From Bremia lactucae (Eukaryota; Oomycota; Peronosporomycetes; Peronosporales; Peronosporaceae): a stretch of 42,667 nt of DNA. The stretch lies in NCBI RefSeq assembly GCF_004359215.1, contig NC_090615.1:7943089-7985755 (forward strand), read 5' to 3'. Positions 19,587 to 30,239 of this stretch are shown in pieces; the first letter of the stretch is position 1; each line of letters begins with the position of its first letter. The notes beneath the pieces were generated by a model that saw nothing but the letters and a program-made list of their open reading frames with translations, made no database searches and was not told where the DNA came from. Made by a program: the position numbers and the translations under genes.

Positions 19587-20476
19587 GTTACACCAATTTG
19601 CTACTTTCCTATTCAAGGGGGAATCTTAAAGCCTCAATAATAGGTACAACGTACCAATTGACATCCTCATTAAGAGCATTGATATTTCGTAAACCAGAAC
19701 CTTTTTCAAGCGTCTTGCCAGAAAATTGGACTCCAATCCGGCCAGGTCGGCCAAACATTACTGGCTTTAAGCGTGTGTAATGTATTTATCTATTCTTTCC
19801 TCTAAAGATTCACATTAAGACCTTTGCCGGAAATCGCCACAACCAAACAGTCATCTTTGCCTTCTTCGTTGACATGTCAACTTTTTTTCTGACAAATAAT
19901 GATGACAAATCGGTTTGGTTGGAGCTCCGATTTACGTTTGTTAGCGTATAAGCTTAAGATCGTTGCACACCACCATCCCTGCATCAAGAAGCACATTGCA
20001 CGATCAGGTATCAAAATCTTCATCGACACCGCAGCTTAGCAGAATCTTCAACAGCTCGACTGAATTCAGTCAATTAAAGTGCAATTTTCATTTGCGCCCA
20101 GATCACTCATACAACATTTGCAATAAAGATTATTAGCGCCGCCGCAGCGAACGTTAGGCTTACTTATGTTTCCAGTTGGCATTTTATAATTTGCTTGTGG
20201 GATGGCAATGCAATACTTTGCATCGAAGCCTTTGGCAGAAAGTGTATAATACGATTCTTATTCGGAATGTTATTCCTATAAATTAAATTTGCCATGGTTC
20301 GACACAATGGCCAAGAAAAGCAATTTGAGCCAATGAATCATAATGTTGTCCTCTACTGAAAAATTCCAGTATGTGCCAAATGTTACTAAACATTCGTAAG
20401 CTTAATCTATCTACACCTTTGTCGTAGCTAATACTTAAAATTCCAATTTGTCTTTTCGTGTCTTGCAAGCATTCGA
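19587..20476. other. Intergenic between EPL1-like and importin-11 genes
   Basis: This 890-bp region must hold the importin-11 3' UTR and the promoter of the EPL1-like gene. No further gene, RNA or mobile element is recognisable. Confidence 0.5.
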
Positions 20477-23400
20477 TCAGGGATACAACTTGCGAATCAC
20501 TGACGCGTCCACTGTTTGCAATAAATTATCAAAATGTGAACTACCCAGATTTGATGCCAAGGCATTCAGCTGTTTGCAGACAAAGCTCTTCAAGTCTAAC
20601 GCAAGTATACAGGCGTCTTGTTCGATAGGTTGTTGCTTGTAACAAAATACACCGACTTGACCACCACTTTTATCACTGTCGACGGCGGCAGTGATCTCTT
20701 GCTCCTCATCAATTACTTCAGCACAAAGATCCAAAATTTGACCAGTCTTGTCTAAAAAAGAATGCTCTTTCAACGTTAGAGTGGACAATAATGCAAGCGC
20801 CCAAACTTTACGTTGTAAAGGCGTCAAAGACGATGACCCCACTGTATAGAATAATCGAAGCATCACGTTAGCGAGCTCCAACAGCACTGCGAGATCATTG
20901 CAACAAGTATTTAAAGAGAAATCCAAGCTAGTGACCATCAATCGGGCCACAACACTCAGATAACCACCAATTACCGAATCTCGCTCCTGGTTGGCCCTTC
21001 CACGCTTATAATTTATGCATGATTCTGCCATTGTCTTCACCACTGGTGAAAATGTTGCTAGTTGATTGGTTGGGATCGTTTTGATGATTCTTTCGGCTAC
21101 ACTTGCAATTAAAAGAGATGCTTCAGCCTTCACATTAGCAAACACAATTAGAAAAAGCTGAGATATTGGTGCGTGATAAGCCTGCCAGAACTGAATATTG
21201 CCTAGCAGCAAGTAGCGCTCCAATAGATTCAACACTAACACTATGTGTTCGCAATCGCGCTCCATTAAACGCAATGCACTGCCAAAGAGTACGTGAAGCT
21301 CTTCAGTGTACATCGTAGACACTTCAAGAGTCACTTTCCAAAGTTGCAGTCCACCTTCAATTAAAAAGACTGCATCCGGATTTAATACGTCGGTTGCATA
21401 ACGAATCACCTGCACGCACATTCTTGGTAGTGCTTCCACGCCGCCAGCCTCTTCACCGGAAGGTACTTCATTGACACTGGACAGTAACTTTGCCATCAGC
21501 TGGAGAACTTTACCACGCACCAAGTTGCTCGCATCACTTTCATTCTCCCAGAGGGCAGGAAGAATTGCTATAATCTGGCGGCAAAAACTAACGATATGTG
21601 CACCGCAAGCTTGGATGATTGACTCAAGACACCCCAGTACCTTCATTTTGCTCTCAGATTCATTCACCTGTTGAAAAAGAGCGAACAAACACTCCAGTGA
21701 CCGTGCAAGGAATGGAGAAAATGCGTCGTATTCAAATCCCCAGTCGTTCAGCATAGACTCCAGCGTCTGAATAATGCGTAACTTGAGCGCAACATCGGCG
21801 TTGGCTTCGTGCATGAAAGTCGTCAAATTTAACAGTGCATCATAAATTGGTGGTCGAACACTTGCCGAAAGCTGTGCAAGCCAGCAACTTACGAGCCAAA
21901 CGATGCGAAATCGAAGAATAGGCAGTCCTTCAAACGAACCAACGGTTGTATCTGGATGAACGAGAATAGGCACGAGATTAGTTAAGAACCACGGCTCAAA
22001 TTCGAAGCAATCGTGGAGGTCGTAACAGCTCAAACCAATAGCTACGAGCACGGCATCAATATCGAGAACTCGTCGATCAGTATTGGCATACATAGGGCGT
22101 TCACGACCGAGATCAACTAGATACGTCGATGCATCAGAAGTCATCTGGATAAGTGCTGAAATAGTCTGCTCTGAATAATTTTGCACTAGTGTAAGAAACA
22201 CATTTTCAGCACAGGCGCGCACCGACTCCTGCGCTGTCAAGCTTTCCATGACAGTGTAGAAGGCCTCTGGCTCGCTCCGCCATTCAGCTAAGTCCTTGTC
22301 GTTCAGAACCATGTACGGCATTACCATCATCTTCAGCAATGACGCAAAGCGATTATCCACTTGGGTAAAGAAAGCGTTAATTTCTGTTTGTGCTTCGAAC
22401 AATATAGCATTCGTCAGCGCAACATCTCCAGTAGCTGTAATAACTTTCGAGATGATTTGTGTTGAGCATCTCGGACCAGACATATCCCTGATTTTGTACA
22501 ATCGGCAAGCTAATACATTCGCAAAGTATTGAAGTGCATCAATCTGTAATTGTCGAGGTGATGCATGAGCTGGTGCCATTGCAAACACGTGACAAACGTT
22601 CCAGAAAAACGAAAGATACGGTTGCAGGTGCTCGCGGAACTCTATCGGATATGCCTTTTGCACACCCAAAATTGTGACAGCAATGCGATGCATGCATTTA
22701 TCCAGTGCCAGGACTATTATTTTCGAGTCAGAAGTAAGCGCAAAACCACTAGGATTTTCGATTAATACACTCAACGCCTGTCGAAATCTCACCAACCTCT
22801 CCAATTGATTGTAAAACTCAATAAACACAGATCGCATGACTTCTCCACTCTGTAGTGCAGCCAGATCTCGGAATGCGTTTAATAGCATTGTTGAAATAAG
22901 CTTTGTGGCCGTCGATAACACGTTCAATTGAATAACGCCTTTGGTCAATAAAGACAACGCAATCGTCGCTACCTTTTCATTGTTCGTTTGCGTAGCCGCT
23001 TGTCCTTGTGTTTGTAGGACGTCATTAAGCTCTGTAGCTGTCATCGACCAAAATTGCATCAAGAGAGGCAGCATCTCCATACTGAGCATTGCAAACTGCT
23101 TCCGGTGCTGCATGAGACGCTTGGCTGCCAGCTCTTTGACCACGCGATAACAAAGATTCACACTTCTTTGGTTTCTTATCGGATCTGCAGCTTCTTTTAA
23201 ACATTCTAAGGGCTGGAGCATGATTGGAAATAGCCCGTCAAAGCTCCATTGCGTAGGAAAATCAACGCGCGCAATCATGGCGACAATCAATGACAAGTGA
23301 AGTGCGACCGTCTCCTGCGGCTCGTGCAGCGCTGCAAGCAGCAACGCGCTGCGAATATGCGCGCGCTCTTCGTCCAAGAGCAAACTCCTTTCCTTCGAAG

Positions 23401-23659
23401 CTCTCCACTGACCTTTTAAATACTGTTTAAGCCATATAACTGCTAGTAGACGCACATTTGAATCCTCCGAGTCTGGTTGCCCCAGGTTGCAGGGCGTTCC
23501 GTCGGCATTGGGTACCTTTAAGCACACATCCAACACTGTACCGAGAATCGGCGCCGTAATTGGTGCATTTTGAAGCTGCTGCAAGTCGTCTTGGGCGGCA
23601 GAGCGCTGAGGCTCTACTGCGCGAAGGCTCTGAACGAACAGCTCGCGCATGCTCGTCAT
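20477..23659 (-). CDS. Importin-11-like nuclear transport receptor
   Basis: A single exon of 1060 residues, opening MTSMRELFVQ; the second ATG at residue 4 is a possible alternative. Importin-11 is a beta-karyopherin that carries cargoes such as ubiquitin-conjugating enzymes into the nucleus and releases them on Ran-GTP. The N-terminal importin-beta domain covers roughly residues 30-120: EDSNVRLLAVIWLKQYLKGQ, then WRASKERSLLLDEERAHIRS and IVAMIARVDFPTQW. Then RNQRSVNLCYRVVKELAAKR (about 160-185) matches the importin-11 'ASKRL' helix region. The rest is a continuous array of HEAT-like helices, with no low-complexity insert. Human importin-11 is 975 residues, so the length is slightly greater than usual. 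The upstream region enters the large inverted repeat 47 bp before the ATG. No frameshift or stop is present. Confidence 0.88.
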   Translation of the reverse strand: MTSMRELFVQSLRAVEPQRSAAQDDLQQLQNAPITAPILGTVLDVCLKVPNADGTPCNLGQPDSEDSNVRLLAVIWLKQYLKGQWRASKERSLLLDEERAHIRSALLLAALHEPQETVALHLSLIVAMIARVDFPTQWSFDGLFPIMLQPLECLKEAADPIRNQRSVNLCYRVVKELAAKRLMQHRKQFAMLSMEMLPLLMQFWSMTATELNDVLQTQGQAATQTNNEKVATIALSLLTKGVIQLNVLSTATKLISTMLLNAFRDLAALQSGEVMRSVFIEFYNQLERLVRFRQALSVLIENPSGFALTSDSKIIVLALDKCMHRIAVTILGVQKAYPIEFREHLQPYLSFFWNVCHVFAMAPAHASPRQLQIDALQYFANVLACRLYKIRDMSGPRCSTQIISKVITATGDVALTNAILFEAQTEINAFFTQVDNRFASLLKMMVMPYMVLNDKDLAEWRSEPEAFYTVMESLTAQESVRACAENVFLTLVQNYSEQTISALIQMTSDASTYLVDLGRERPMYANTDRRVLDIDAVLVAIGLSCYDLHDCFEFEPWFLTNLVPILVHPDTTVGSFEGLPILRFRIVWLVSCWLAQLSASVRPPIYDALLNLTTFMHEANADVALKLRIIQTLESMLNDWGFEYDAFSPFLARSLECLFALFQQVNESESKMKVLGCLESIIQACGAHIVSFCRQIIAILPALWENESDASNLVRGKVLQLMAKLLSSVNEVPSGEEAGGVEALPRMCVQVIRYATDVLNPDAVFLIEGGLQLWKVTLEVSTMYTEELHVLFGSALRLMERDCEHIVLVLNLLERYLLLGNIQFWQAYHAPISQLFLIVFANVKAEASLLIASVAERIIKTIPTNQLATFSPVVKTMAESCINYKRGRANQERDSVIGGYLSVVARLMVTSLDFSLNTCCNDLAVLLELANVMLRLFYTVGSSSLTPLQRKVWALALLSTLTLKEHSFLDKTGQILDLCAEVIDEEQEITAAVDSDKSGGQVGVFCYKQQPIEQDACILALDLKSFVCKQLNALASNLGSSHFDNLLQTVDASVIRKLYP

Positions 23660-23699
23660 TGGTAATTAATTCAGTGACATGTCACTACAGCCTTCGATT

Positions 23700-23716
23700 A
23701 GACAAAGTATGAGGGA
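23700..23716 (-). promoter_or_regulatory. Candidate initiator of the importin-11 gene
   Basis: The minus strand reads CCCTCATACTTTG, with the TCA about 51 nt upstream of the ATG. It resembles the pyrimidine-rich TCA initiator described for oomycete promoters. It straddles the end of the inverted repeat: CCCTCATACT is duplicated at 37311-37320 but the TTTG is not. Sequence resemblance only. Confidence 0.25.
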
Positions 23717-24509
23717 CGGTTGCATAGCGAGTGTTGAGGTTGCCTTTTGAGCAAGTTTAGGCGCCCATAGACGTCCGTGTCCGCTATTGCCGAGCCATTA
23801 TAACTCAATCACGAGGAGATTGGTGTGGACTGCCCTTAGTACCGAACGAGGCTTTTCTCCTACACGTGTACTAGGCGAAACAAAAAAACTGCTCTATAGC
23901 CGCCCAGTTGCGTGCTTTGAGGTGGAGTGATACGCCGTCTTGTATCTGTCGTTTGTATGTATGAGTTTTAAATGCGTGCGATAATTGTTTGATGCCCGGG
24001 TAGCCGTATGAGTGCTCACTGAAAAGGCCGAGATTTGTGATCGTATAGGAGCGCACGCAGCAAATGTTAGCTGAGCTTGGGCCAAGCTCGGACACAAAAA
24101 CGAAGGAAACCAAACCCTGGAAATCACCCTCCATCAACAGGAAGCAATCCTCAGCTTCATCAATCGACGGAGACAATACAGGCCAATAGACCGATGAGAA
24201 TGATAGCAATCCATCGGTCAACACATGCCAGCGTTGAAGGACCCAGCAGTGATACAGAAACCGACTAAAACCAGCTTCAAGACAATCCCACACGTATGCG
24301 AAGAATCCTGAGACAGACGCCTACTCGCCCCGTTCCAAGCGCTCTCGTCCTCGTCATAGGTTACATGCTTAAATTACCGTCGATACGACCGTTTCAAGAA
24401 TTGCCGCATCAGACTGGTAGCACACAACCGTTCCAGCCAACGCGCGTTATTCGAACGAATGGTCGTGTCGCCGTTTGCGGGCAATGTCCGGCAAATGAAA
24501 GGACCATGT

Positions 24510-24775
24510 TGTTAAAAGATATCAGTCCCGACAGGTCATGGCGATTTCGAGGTCCAAGCGCAAGACCAGGGTCGAGGAGAGACGGGCGCCATGCGACAAG
24601 GTGACACATGGGACTGGGAGAGACGGACACCATGTGCGACTTGACCTGGTCAACTTGCAGTGCCGTTGGAAATGCATGTTGTACTATTGACAAAGGAGAG
24701 TAGTTAACACTAATATATTCACTTTTACTTCCCACATCTTCTGCACAAGTGCAAACAAACTACCAACTTCTTACA
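24510..24775 (+). mobile_element. 5' LTR of left copia
   Basis: 266 bp, starting TGTTAAAAGATATCAGTCCC and ending CAACTTCTTACA. It is followed immediately by the primer-site/gag-start motif. Confidence 0.85.
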
Positions 24776-24790
24776 TGTTATGAGCCCAAC
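24776..24790 (+). promoter_or_regulatory. Primer-binding site overlapping gag start
   Basis: The sequence here is TGTTATGAGCCCAAC; the right copy has GGTTATGAGCCCAAC at the same place. It is complementary to the initiator tRNA-Met anticodon stem-loop, and its ATG (24780) is the gag start codon. The first G is mutated to T in this copy. Confidence 0.65.
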
Positions 24791-25703
24791 TAAGCGTGTT
24801 GGCGGCGCAGCCAAACAAGCTGCACCGACTGTGGTGGTCGGCGACTCTGGAGGAGACGACGGCCATCATTTGGAAGAAAAGTCGGCAGCGCCCGCAACGG
24901 CGTTGGACAAGGTGCTCGCTGTCCTCGGGGACATTTCCGATCGGATGAATCGGATGGAGGCTTCCCAGAGAGAGCACAGCGGCAAGACTCGAAATGACTC
25001 GGAGGAGTCAAGCGTCTTTAACTCGGCTTTGGGAGTCGGGGCAGGGATGAACCTCCAAACCTTGGAGTGTACTCCACCTCGCAAGAAAGCTCCGAATGAT
25101 GTGTCTCCGGCTACCTACTTTGGAGTCAGAAGACACCAACTTGCTGATGGTGAAGTTCAGCAAGGATCTCAAGGTGCTGGGCGCTACAACATGGGACAAC
25201 CGCCCGAGCATATTCATGATACGGTGGACGTGCATGGAAGGTACTACCCAGAGATAAGAGTACCAAATCAATTCCATGGTCAACGCAATGGACCGGGTGA
25301 AGGTATACCGGACAGTCGACAACGCAAGCTCGCGTTACGACCATTCGATGGAAAAGAACTATACCATGGCCTTGGTAGTGGGTTCCTCGAATGGGGAAAG
25401 GAATTTGTCCGACAAGTTGCCTTTTCAGAGCGTGCATGTGGTTTTGCGTGGCCTGAGGACATCAAGGTTGACGTCCTCGGCCAACACCTTGCCGATAAGG
25501 CGCGAACGTATTACCGCCGGCAAGTCGAGACTTGGAGGTCCAAGAACCAAACCTTGGAGCATGCGATGCAAAGGTTGCTGCAAACATTTACGGTGAAGAT
25601 TACACCGGCCCAGAGCATGAAGCTCTTCACTGCACCAAAGGCATCACACAGGAATTGGACGGATCACTTTTTATATTTGATAGCCGTCAGCGATGCCTGC
25701 TGA
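24780..25703 (+). pseudogene. copia gag, left copy (premature stop)
   Basis: Opens MSPTKRVGGAAKQAAPTVVV. A predicted helix ALDKVLAVLGDISDRMNRME lies near residue 40-60, and the capsid-like region RPFDGKELYHGLGSGFLEWG with IKVDVLGQHLADKARTYYRR near 200-250. It ends at TGA 25701; the same frame reopens at 25755 (MRTTMLSRLNIHRTDVLRQA). The right-hand copy has a different lesion at this point. By eye, about 11 of 295 residues differ between the copies. Confidence 0.8.
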
Positions 25704-25754
25704 GGAGCTGACAGTCTCGTTCTGGACAACATCGTCCACTACGCTGACCCCAGC

Positions 25755-26394
25755 ATGAGAACGACGATGTTGTCCAGACTGAACATTCATCGGACTGATG
25801 TCTTGCGTCAAGCAGAAGAACTGGCACAGTTTGCGCAATCGACAGAGGTCGACAATCGCGTGAAACATTTCGGCCGCGACGTGGTCAACATCGCAAGGAA
25901 CAGCGGAACAAGGTCAACACTCGTACCGTCAGTTCTGACAGTGACACACGAACGTGTTACAAGTGTGGCAAACCGGACACATCAAGTCGATGTGCCCATC
26001 ATTGAAGAAGGCCAAAGCCAGCACCAGCTTTACGTTTGCAGCCGGTACAAGCGCGGGGATTCAACCAAATCTTTGGATTTTGGACAGTGGATCGAGCAGA
26101 CACCTGGTTAACGACCTTAGTCTGCTCAATGATCCTGTTAATTGTGAACACGAGTGTCATACAGCGGCCACAAATGGAGTGCTTCGGGTGACAAAACAAG
26201 GAAGTGCTGACATCAAGGTTGTTGCACTTGGCGCAGAAATTTCAATTCTACTCCTCGATGTTCAGTACGCCGAAAAACTCGAGCACAACATCATTTCGTA
26301 TGGTAAGCTCGAGGCTAAGGGTGTGTGCTCGAATATCGCGAAGGGAGACGCGTGCTGTCCGCTGGCGCCGGAGGAACACCGGTCATGGATGTAG
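25755..26394 (+). pseudogene. copia zinc knuckle and protease, left copy
   Basis: The end of gag and a zinc knuckle (frameshifted here; LQVWQTGHIKSMCPS remains) are followed by the protease WILDSGSSRHLVNDLSLLND (about 26072-26130, catalytic DSGS) and then VQYAEKLEHNIISYGKLEAK. At least one frame change separates gag from protease. Confidence 0.75.
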
Positions 26395-27612
26395 ATCTTT
26401 ATAACAATGTTCTAGTTGTTGAGGTCAAGGATTTTCACTCCAAGGTATCGAAGTGTTCACGGGCGACGATGATGGCTGTGCTCAATTCTCCTGAACATGA
26501 TACCGACTCGGATGTTTAGAGTGACACCTTGATGCACTTCCACCATCGTTTTGGACATCTTTGTTTCGATACAATAATCAAGATGTCCAAGGACCCGGCT
26601 TTAGACATTAGTCTCACAGACACCAAGCGTAAAACCTGCCTGGCCTGTGCCCAAGGTAAACAGTCCAAGAAGAACCAATCTAAAAAAGACACTGGTCTGA
26701 ACTCTCCAATCGACGTGGTGGGTGGTGTGATTTGTTCTGACCTTAAAGGTCCGGTCACCCCACGGGACCGATTGGCAAACCGATACATGGTCAATTTTAT
26801 TGACCATCGTTCAAGTTATTGCCGTGTATTTTTGACAAGAACCAAGGATGTAGCTGCCCTGAAGTTTAAGGAATTTCTGGCGAACTTTGAGCGTGAATTC
26901 AATTGCAAGATCCACGTGCTGCGGACCGACGGCGGTGGTGAATACGAGACACTGGACGTTTTCTGCAAACGACTGGCGTTAAGCGCCAAATCAGTGAAGC
27001 ACGCAACCAAGCCAGTAATGGGAAGGCTGAACGGATGCACCGTACCATTATGAATATGGTACGGAGCATGATTTACGCCTCAAACCTGCCCTTGCTATTT
27101 GGGGCGATGCCGCAGAGTATGCAACACACATCCTTAACCGGAGCAGTACTAAGTCCAACCCTGACGACATATCGCCCATGGAGTTCCTGACGAGAAAGGT
27201 GCCCATCCTGAAGGACATCGTGGCTTTTGGTTCCACTTGTACCGTGCATAGTGATGCGAAAAACAAATCGCTCGGTGAACGCGGGAAGGCCGCCATCATC
27301 ATTGGGTGCAGCACCGAGACGAAGGGATACAAGGTCTACATCCCATGTGACAAGGTGGTTGTTGTTAGTCAACACATCCGCAACATCGAAGAACTACCTA
27401 ATGGGAACGACGGAGAGTTTGTAACAAGCCTCGAAACGATAAAGCATCAAGAGGAGCATGGCCGATTGAAGAACCCGGTGGATTTTAACATCAAGGCCAC
27501 GAAGGGACGCAAACAAAAATGGACTAGGGAGGGATACGTTACAAAGTCGTCCAAAAGGAAGGACACAACCAAACACAAGGCTAAACACGAAGCTAGTCGC
27601 CAAGATGTCTGA
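26325..27612 (+). pseudogene. copia integrase, left copy
   Basis: The zinc-binding head MHFHHRFGHLCFDTIIKMSK...CLACAQGKQSKK (HHCC) lies at about 26530-26670. The catalytic core follows (VICSDLKGPVTPRDRLANRY, HVLRTDGGGEYETLDVF). The distal part MEFLTRKVPILKDIVAFGST and TETKGYKVYIPCDKVVVVSQ lies at 27178-27400. Frames change near 27000 and 27170, and a TAG interrupts the frame at 26517. Confidence 0.78.
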
Positions 27613-27668
27613 CACAAGATCCTAGACACTATGGAAAAGCGGTCAAAAGTGACTATCGTCGGGAATGG

Positions 27669-29383
27669 GTGCAGGCGGTGAGTGAAGAACTGGATGCGTT
27701 GAAGTCGAACGACGTTTGGGATGTCGTGGGGCCACCAAAGGATGCTCACGTACTACACAACAAGTGGGTGTACAAAATTAAAACGGATGCAAACGGCGCC
27801 ATCGAGCGGTACAAGGCTCGGCTAGTTGTCTGCGGGAACGAACAAGTTTTTGAGGTCGACTACACCCTGACGTTCGCTGCCGTCATGGACTTGGGCACGG
27901 TAAAGCTGATCCTGGTGCTCTCGAGGCGATGGAACGTACCGGCGCGTCATGGGGATGTGCCAAATGCGTACGTTAAAGCCGAAAAGGAGGAGCACCTGGA
28001 CATCTACATGAAGGTTCCTAAGGGCATGACAGTAAACGAAAAGGATCTGAAAATCCTTGGCGTAAACAGTTCAAGTCAACTAGCATTGCTGTTGAAGAAG
28101 TCACTCTATGGACTGAAACAAGCAGGACGACTATGGAGCAAGCTACTACACTCCAAACTACGCCAAAACGGTTTTCAACAGTGCGCCACAGATATGTGTT
28201 TATACTACAAGTATGATGGAGAAACATGCACCGTGGTGGGAGTTTATGTCGACGACTTACTGGTCACAGGCAATAAACGGAGTGCAGTGGATAATAGTTT
28301 CACGGACATGAAGACATTGTCGATTAAGGATTTGGGTATTGTGAGCAAGTTTTTGGGCCTTCGAATTTCACTGGACGACTCTAAAGGCTATATTTTAGAC
28401 CAAGAGGTAGCGATTGACTCGCTGTTGAAAGAATTTGGGCTGGAGTCAGCAAATGGGGTGCGTACGCCGATCGGAGACGAATGCAACAACGAAAACATGA
28501 ACAAGGTCGATTTTCTACCTGTCGCAAGCGTAAATAACGGACCAAGTGTGAAGTCATTTCAATCCCTAGTAGGGAGTCTATTATGGGTGGGCAGATGCAC
28601 GCGACCAGACATATGTTTCGCGGTGCACAAGGTGACAAGACAAACCCACAAACCGACTACCCAGGACTGGACAATGGCCAAGCGTATCGTAAGATACCTA
28701 AAGATGTCAAAGACTCTGAAGCTGCACCTTAATGGCGCGGGTCCGACAACACGTAACATCCATCTCGAATGTTGGAGCGACGCCGATTTTGCCGCCAATA
28801 AGACTGATCGGAAGTCTGTATCAGGATGCGTACTGACTATGGACGGTGCTGCGGTGATGTGGATGTGCAAAAACAGTCCGGTGCGTCACTTAGCACAATG
28901 GAGGCGGAGTTCATCTCTGCATCACAAGCCGCACGAGAACTTTTGGGGCTTAAAGAACTATTTGGTGAATTGAAGCTGCGTGTGCGCCAGCCCATGCCAA
29001 TGTGAGTAGACAACCAGGCAGCGACCAAGCAGCTGGAATCTGAGAAAAGTACTTCAAGCGCGAAGCACGTGGACGTACGCTTTAAGATCATCTGCCACCA
29101 CGTTCAAGAAGGAGTGGTGCAGCCGGAGTTTATCAAGTCGGACGACATGATGGCGGACATTTTGACGAAGTCATTGCCGACACCAAGGATGGAGGCGCTG
29201 CGAATGCTGTTCAAGTTGAAGGCTACGCAGGATGGCGTCGAGGAGGAGTGTCAGAAGATATCAGTTCCGACAGGTCATGGCAGTTTCGAGGTCCAAGCGC
29301 AAGACCAGGGTCGAGGAGAGACGGGCGCCATGCGACAAGGTGACACATGGGACTGGGAGAGACGGACACCATGTGCGACTTGA
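27669..29383 (+). pseudogene. copia reverse transcriptase/RNase H, left copy
   Basis: The RT has HNKWVYKIKTDANGAIERYK, KKSLYGLKQAGRLWSK and the catalytic YVDDLLVTG (YVDD codons at 28245-28256). The RNase H has LECWSDADFAANKTDRKSVS. The frame breaks at an A5 run (28869-28873) where the right copy has A6, and resumes about 29069 with the VDVRFKIICHHVQEGVVQPE and DMMADILTKSLPTPRMEALR end. The reading frame runs on into the 3' LTR. Confidence 0.85.
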
Positions 29384-29514
29384 CCTGGTCAACTTGCAGT
29401 GCCGTTGGAAATGCATGTTGTAGTATTGACAAAGGAGAGTAGTTAACACTAATATATTCACTTTTACTTCCTACATCTTCTGCACAAGTGCAAACAAACT
29501 ACCAACTTCTTACA
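29249..29514 (+). mobile_element. 3' LTR of left copia
   Basis: 266 bp, the same length as the 5' LTR, starting TGTCAGAAGATATCAGTTCC and differing from it at a modest number of positions. CCTGT follows (29515-29519). Confidence 0.85.
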
Positions 29515-29859
29515 CCTGTTTCTGCCAATGCTAGAAGCACTGGTCTTAGTCCAGCATGTTAAGTGCTTACTGAGCCTGGGATTTAAATTGAGAACTAAAT
29601 GCATTCAAGCTTGTGATTTCAGTTACCTCTGTGTCCGTTACTTTCAGTTATTTCTGCTTCTGTTTCGTATAGTTAGTTACTCGTCCGATTTGATGATCGC
29701 GTATGAATCGTGCTTCTACAGCATCACGAGTCGTTCTCCTTTAACACTCCTTTCCGAGTGGTCATACTTACCTTGAGAGCATCACAAGTCCGCGGAGCTG
29801 GCTAACTCGTAGCGATGGGGNTCGCTTATCATCAGCTCAATTACTTTTGTAGATGGAAA

Positions 29860-30180
29860 GGTGTCTTGTATAGAATTATCATGCTGTTCATGACGTGTTC
29901 GAGTATGTTCGACACCGGCGACCACACTGGCAGCAACTTCTCGTAATAGCTGATTGCCGCTCCATCCAGCTTACCACTCGGCGTAAGAACTTAAATTTTT
30001 TCCGTCCAATCACCTCCGCTCATCAGCTGGGCTGCACCGAGTCGTTAAAGGAAACGCGAACGCCTTGACTTGAAGTCGGCACCCACGCCTTGGTATGTCT
30101 CCTTACCCGTGTATTTGGTAAAGCAGGGCTAGTCCAGGTCGCGAGACTTTGGAATCTTCATCTACGAGTACAGAGATATG
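29860..30180 (-). pseudogene. Copia gag-like fragment in spacer
   Basis: The minus strand reads PSGKLDGAAISYYEKLLPVW, then LEHVMNSMI, with stops before it. This resembles the capsid-like 'kLdG.a..YYekllp.W..lehvm' region of retroelement gag. It is short and decayed. Confidence 0.4.
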
Positions 30181-30239
30181 AAACAGTTTTTCTCTAAATA
30201 AAATATTTGCAAAGCGCTTCTTCACGTTGTATATCCTAG

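Larger units (their letters stand above)
24510..29514 (+). mobile_element. Ty1/copia LTR retrotransposon, left copy (defective)
   Basis: 5005 bp, with 266-bp LTRs at 24510-24775 and 29249-29514 (TGTTAAAAG and TGTCAGAAG starts, CTTCTTACA ends). Gag, protease, integrase and RT/RNase H are in Ty1/copia order, but frames are interrupted. The flanks CATGT (5') and CCTGT (3') differ at one base; the right copy has a perfect CCTGT duplication at both ends. This element is the inverted duplicate of 31463-36563. Confidence 0.9.
23706..29819 (+). repeat. Left arm of 13.6-kb inverted repeat
   Basis: It is the reverse complement of 31158-37320. It contains, in order, the importin-11 upstream region (23706-24509), a complete copia element (24510-29514) and about 300 bp of flank (29515-29819) matching 31158-31462. 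Identity is high over 23706-23900 and 24290-29819. It is clearly lower over about 24060-24290. Confidence 0.9.

Noticed and set aside
23871..24293. 140-residue minus-strand ORF upstream of importin-11 as a host gene
   Set aside because: It lies in the arm and is broken and strongly diverged in the other copy. No family is recognised.
24296..24604. Plus-strand ORF MRRILRQTPTRP..., also seen in the right arm (36469-36870)
   Set aside because: Conservation between near-identical arms carries no weight, and the frame runs straight into the LTR.
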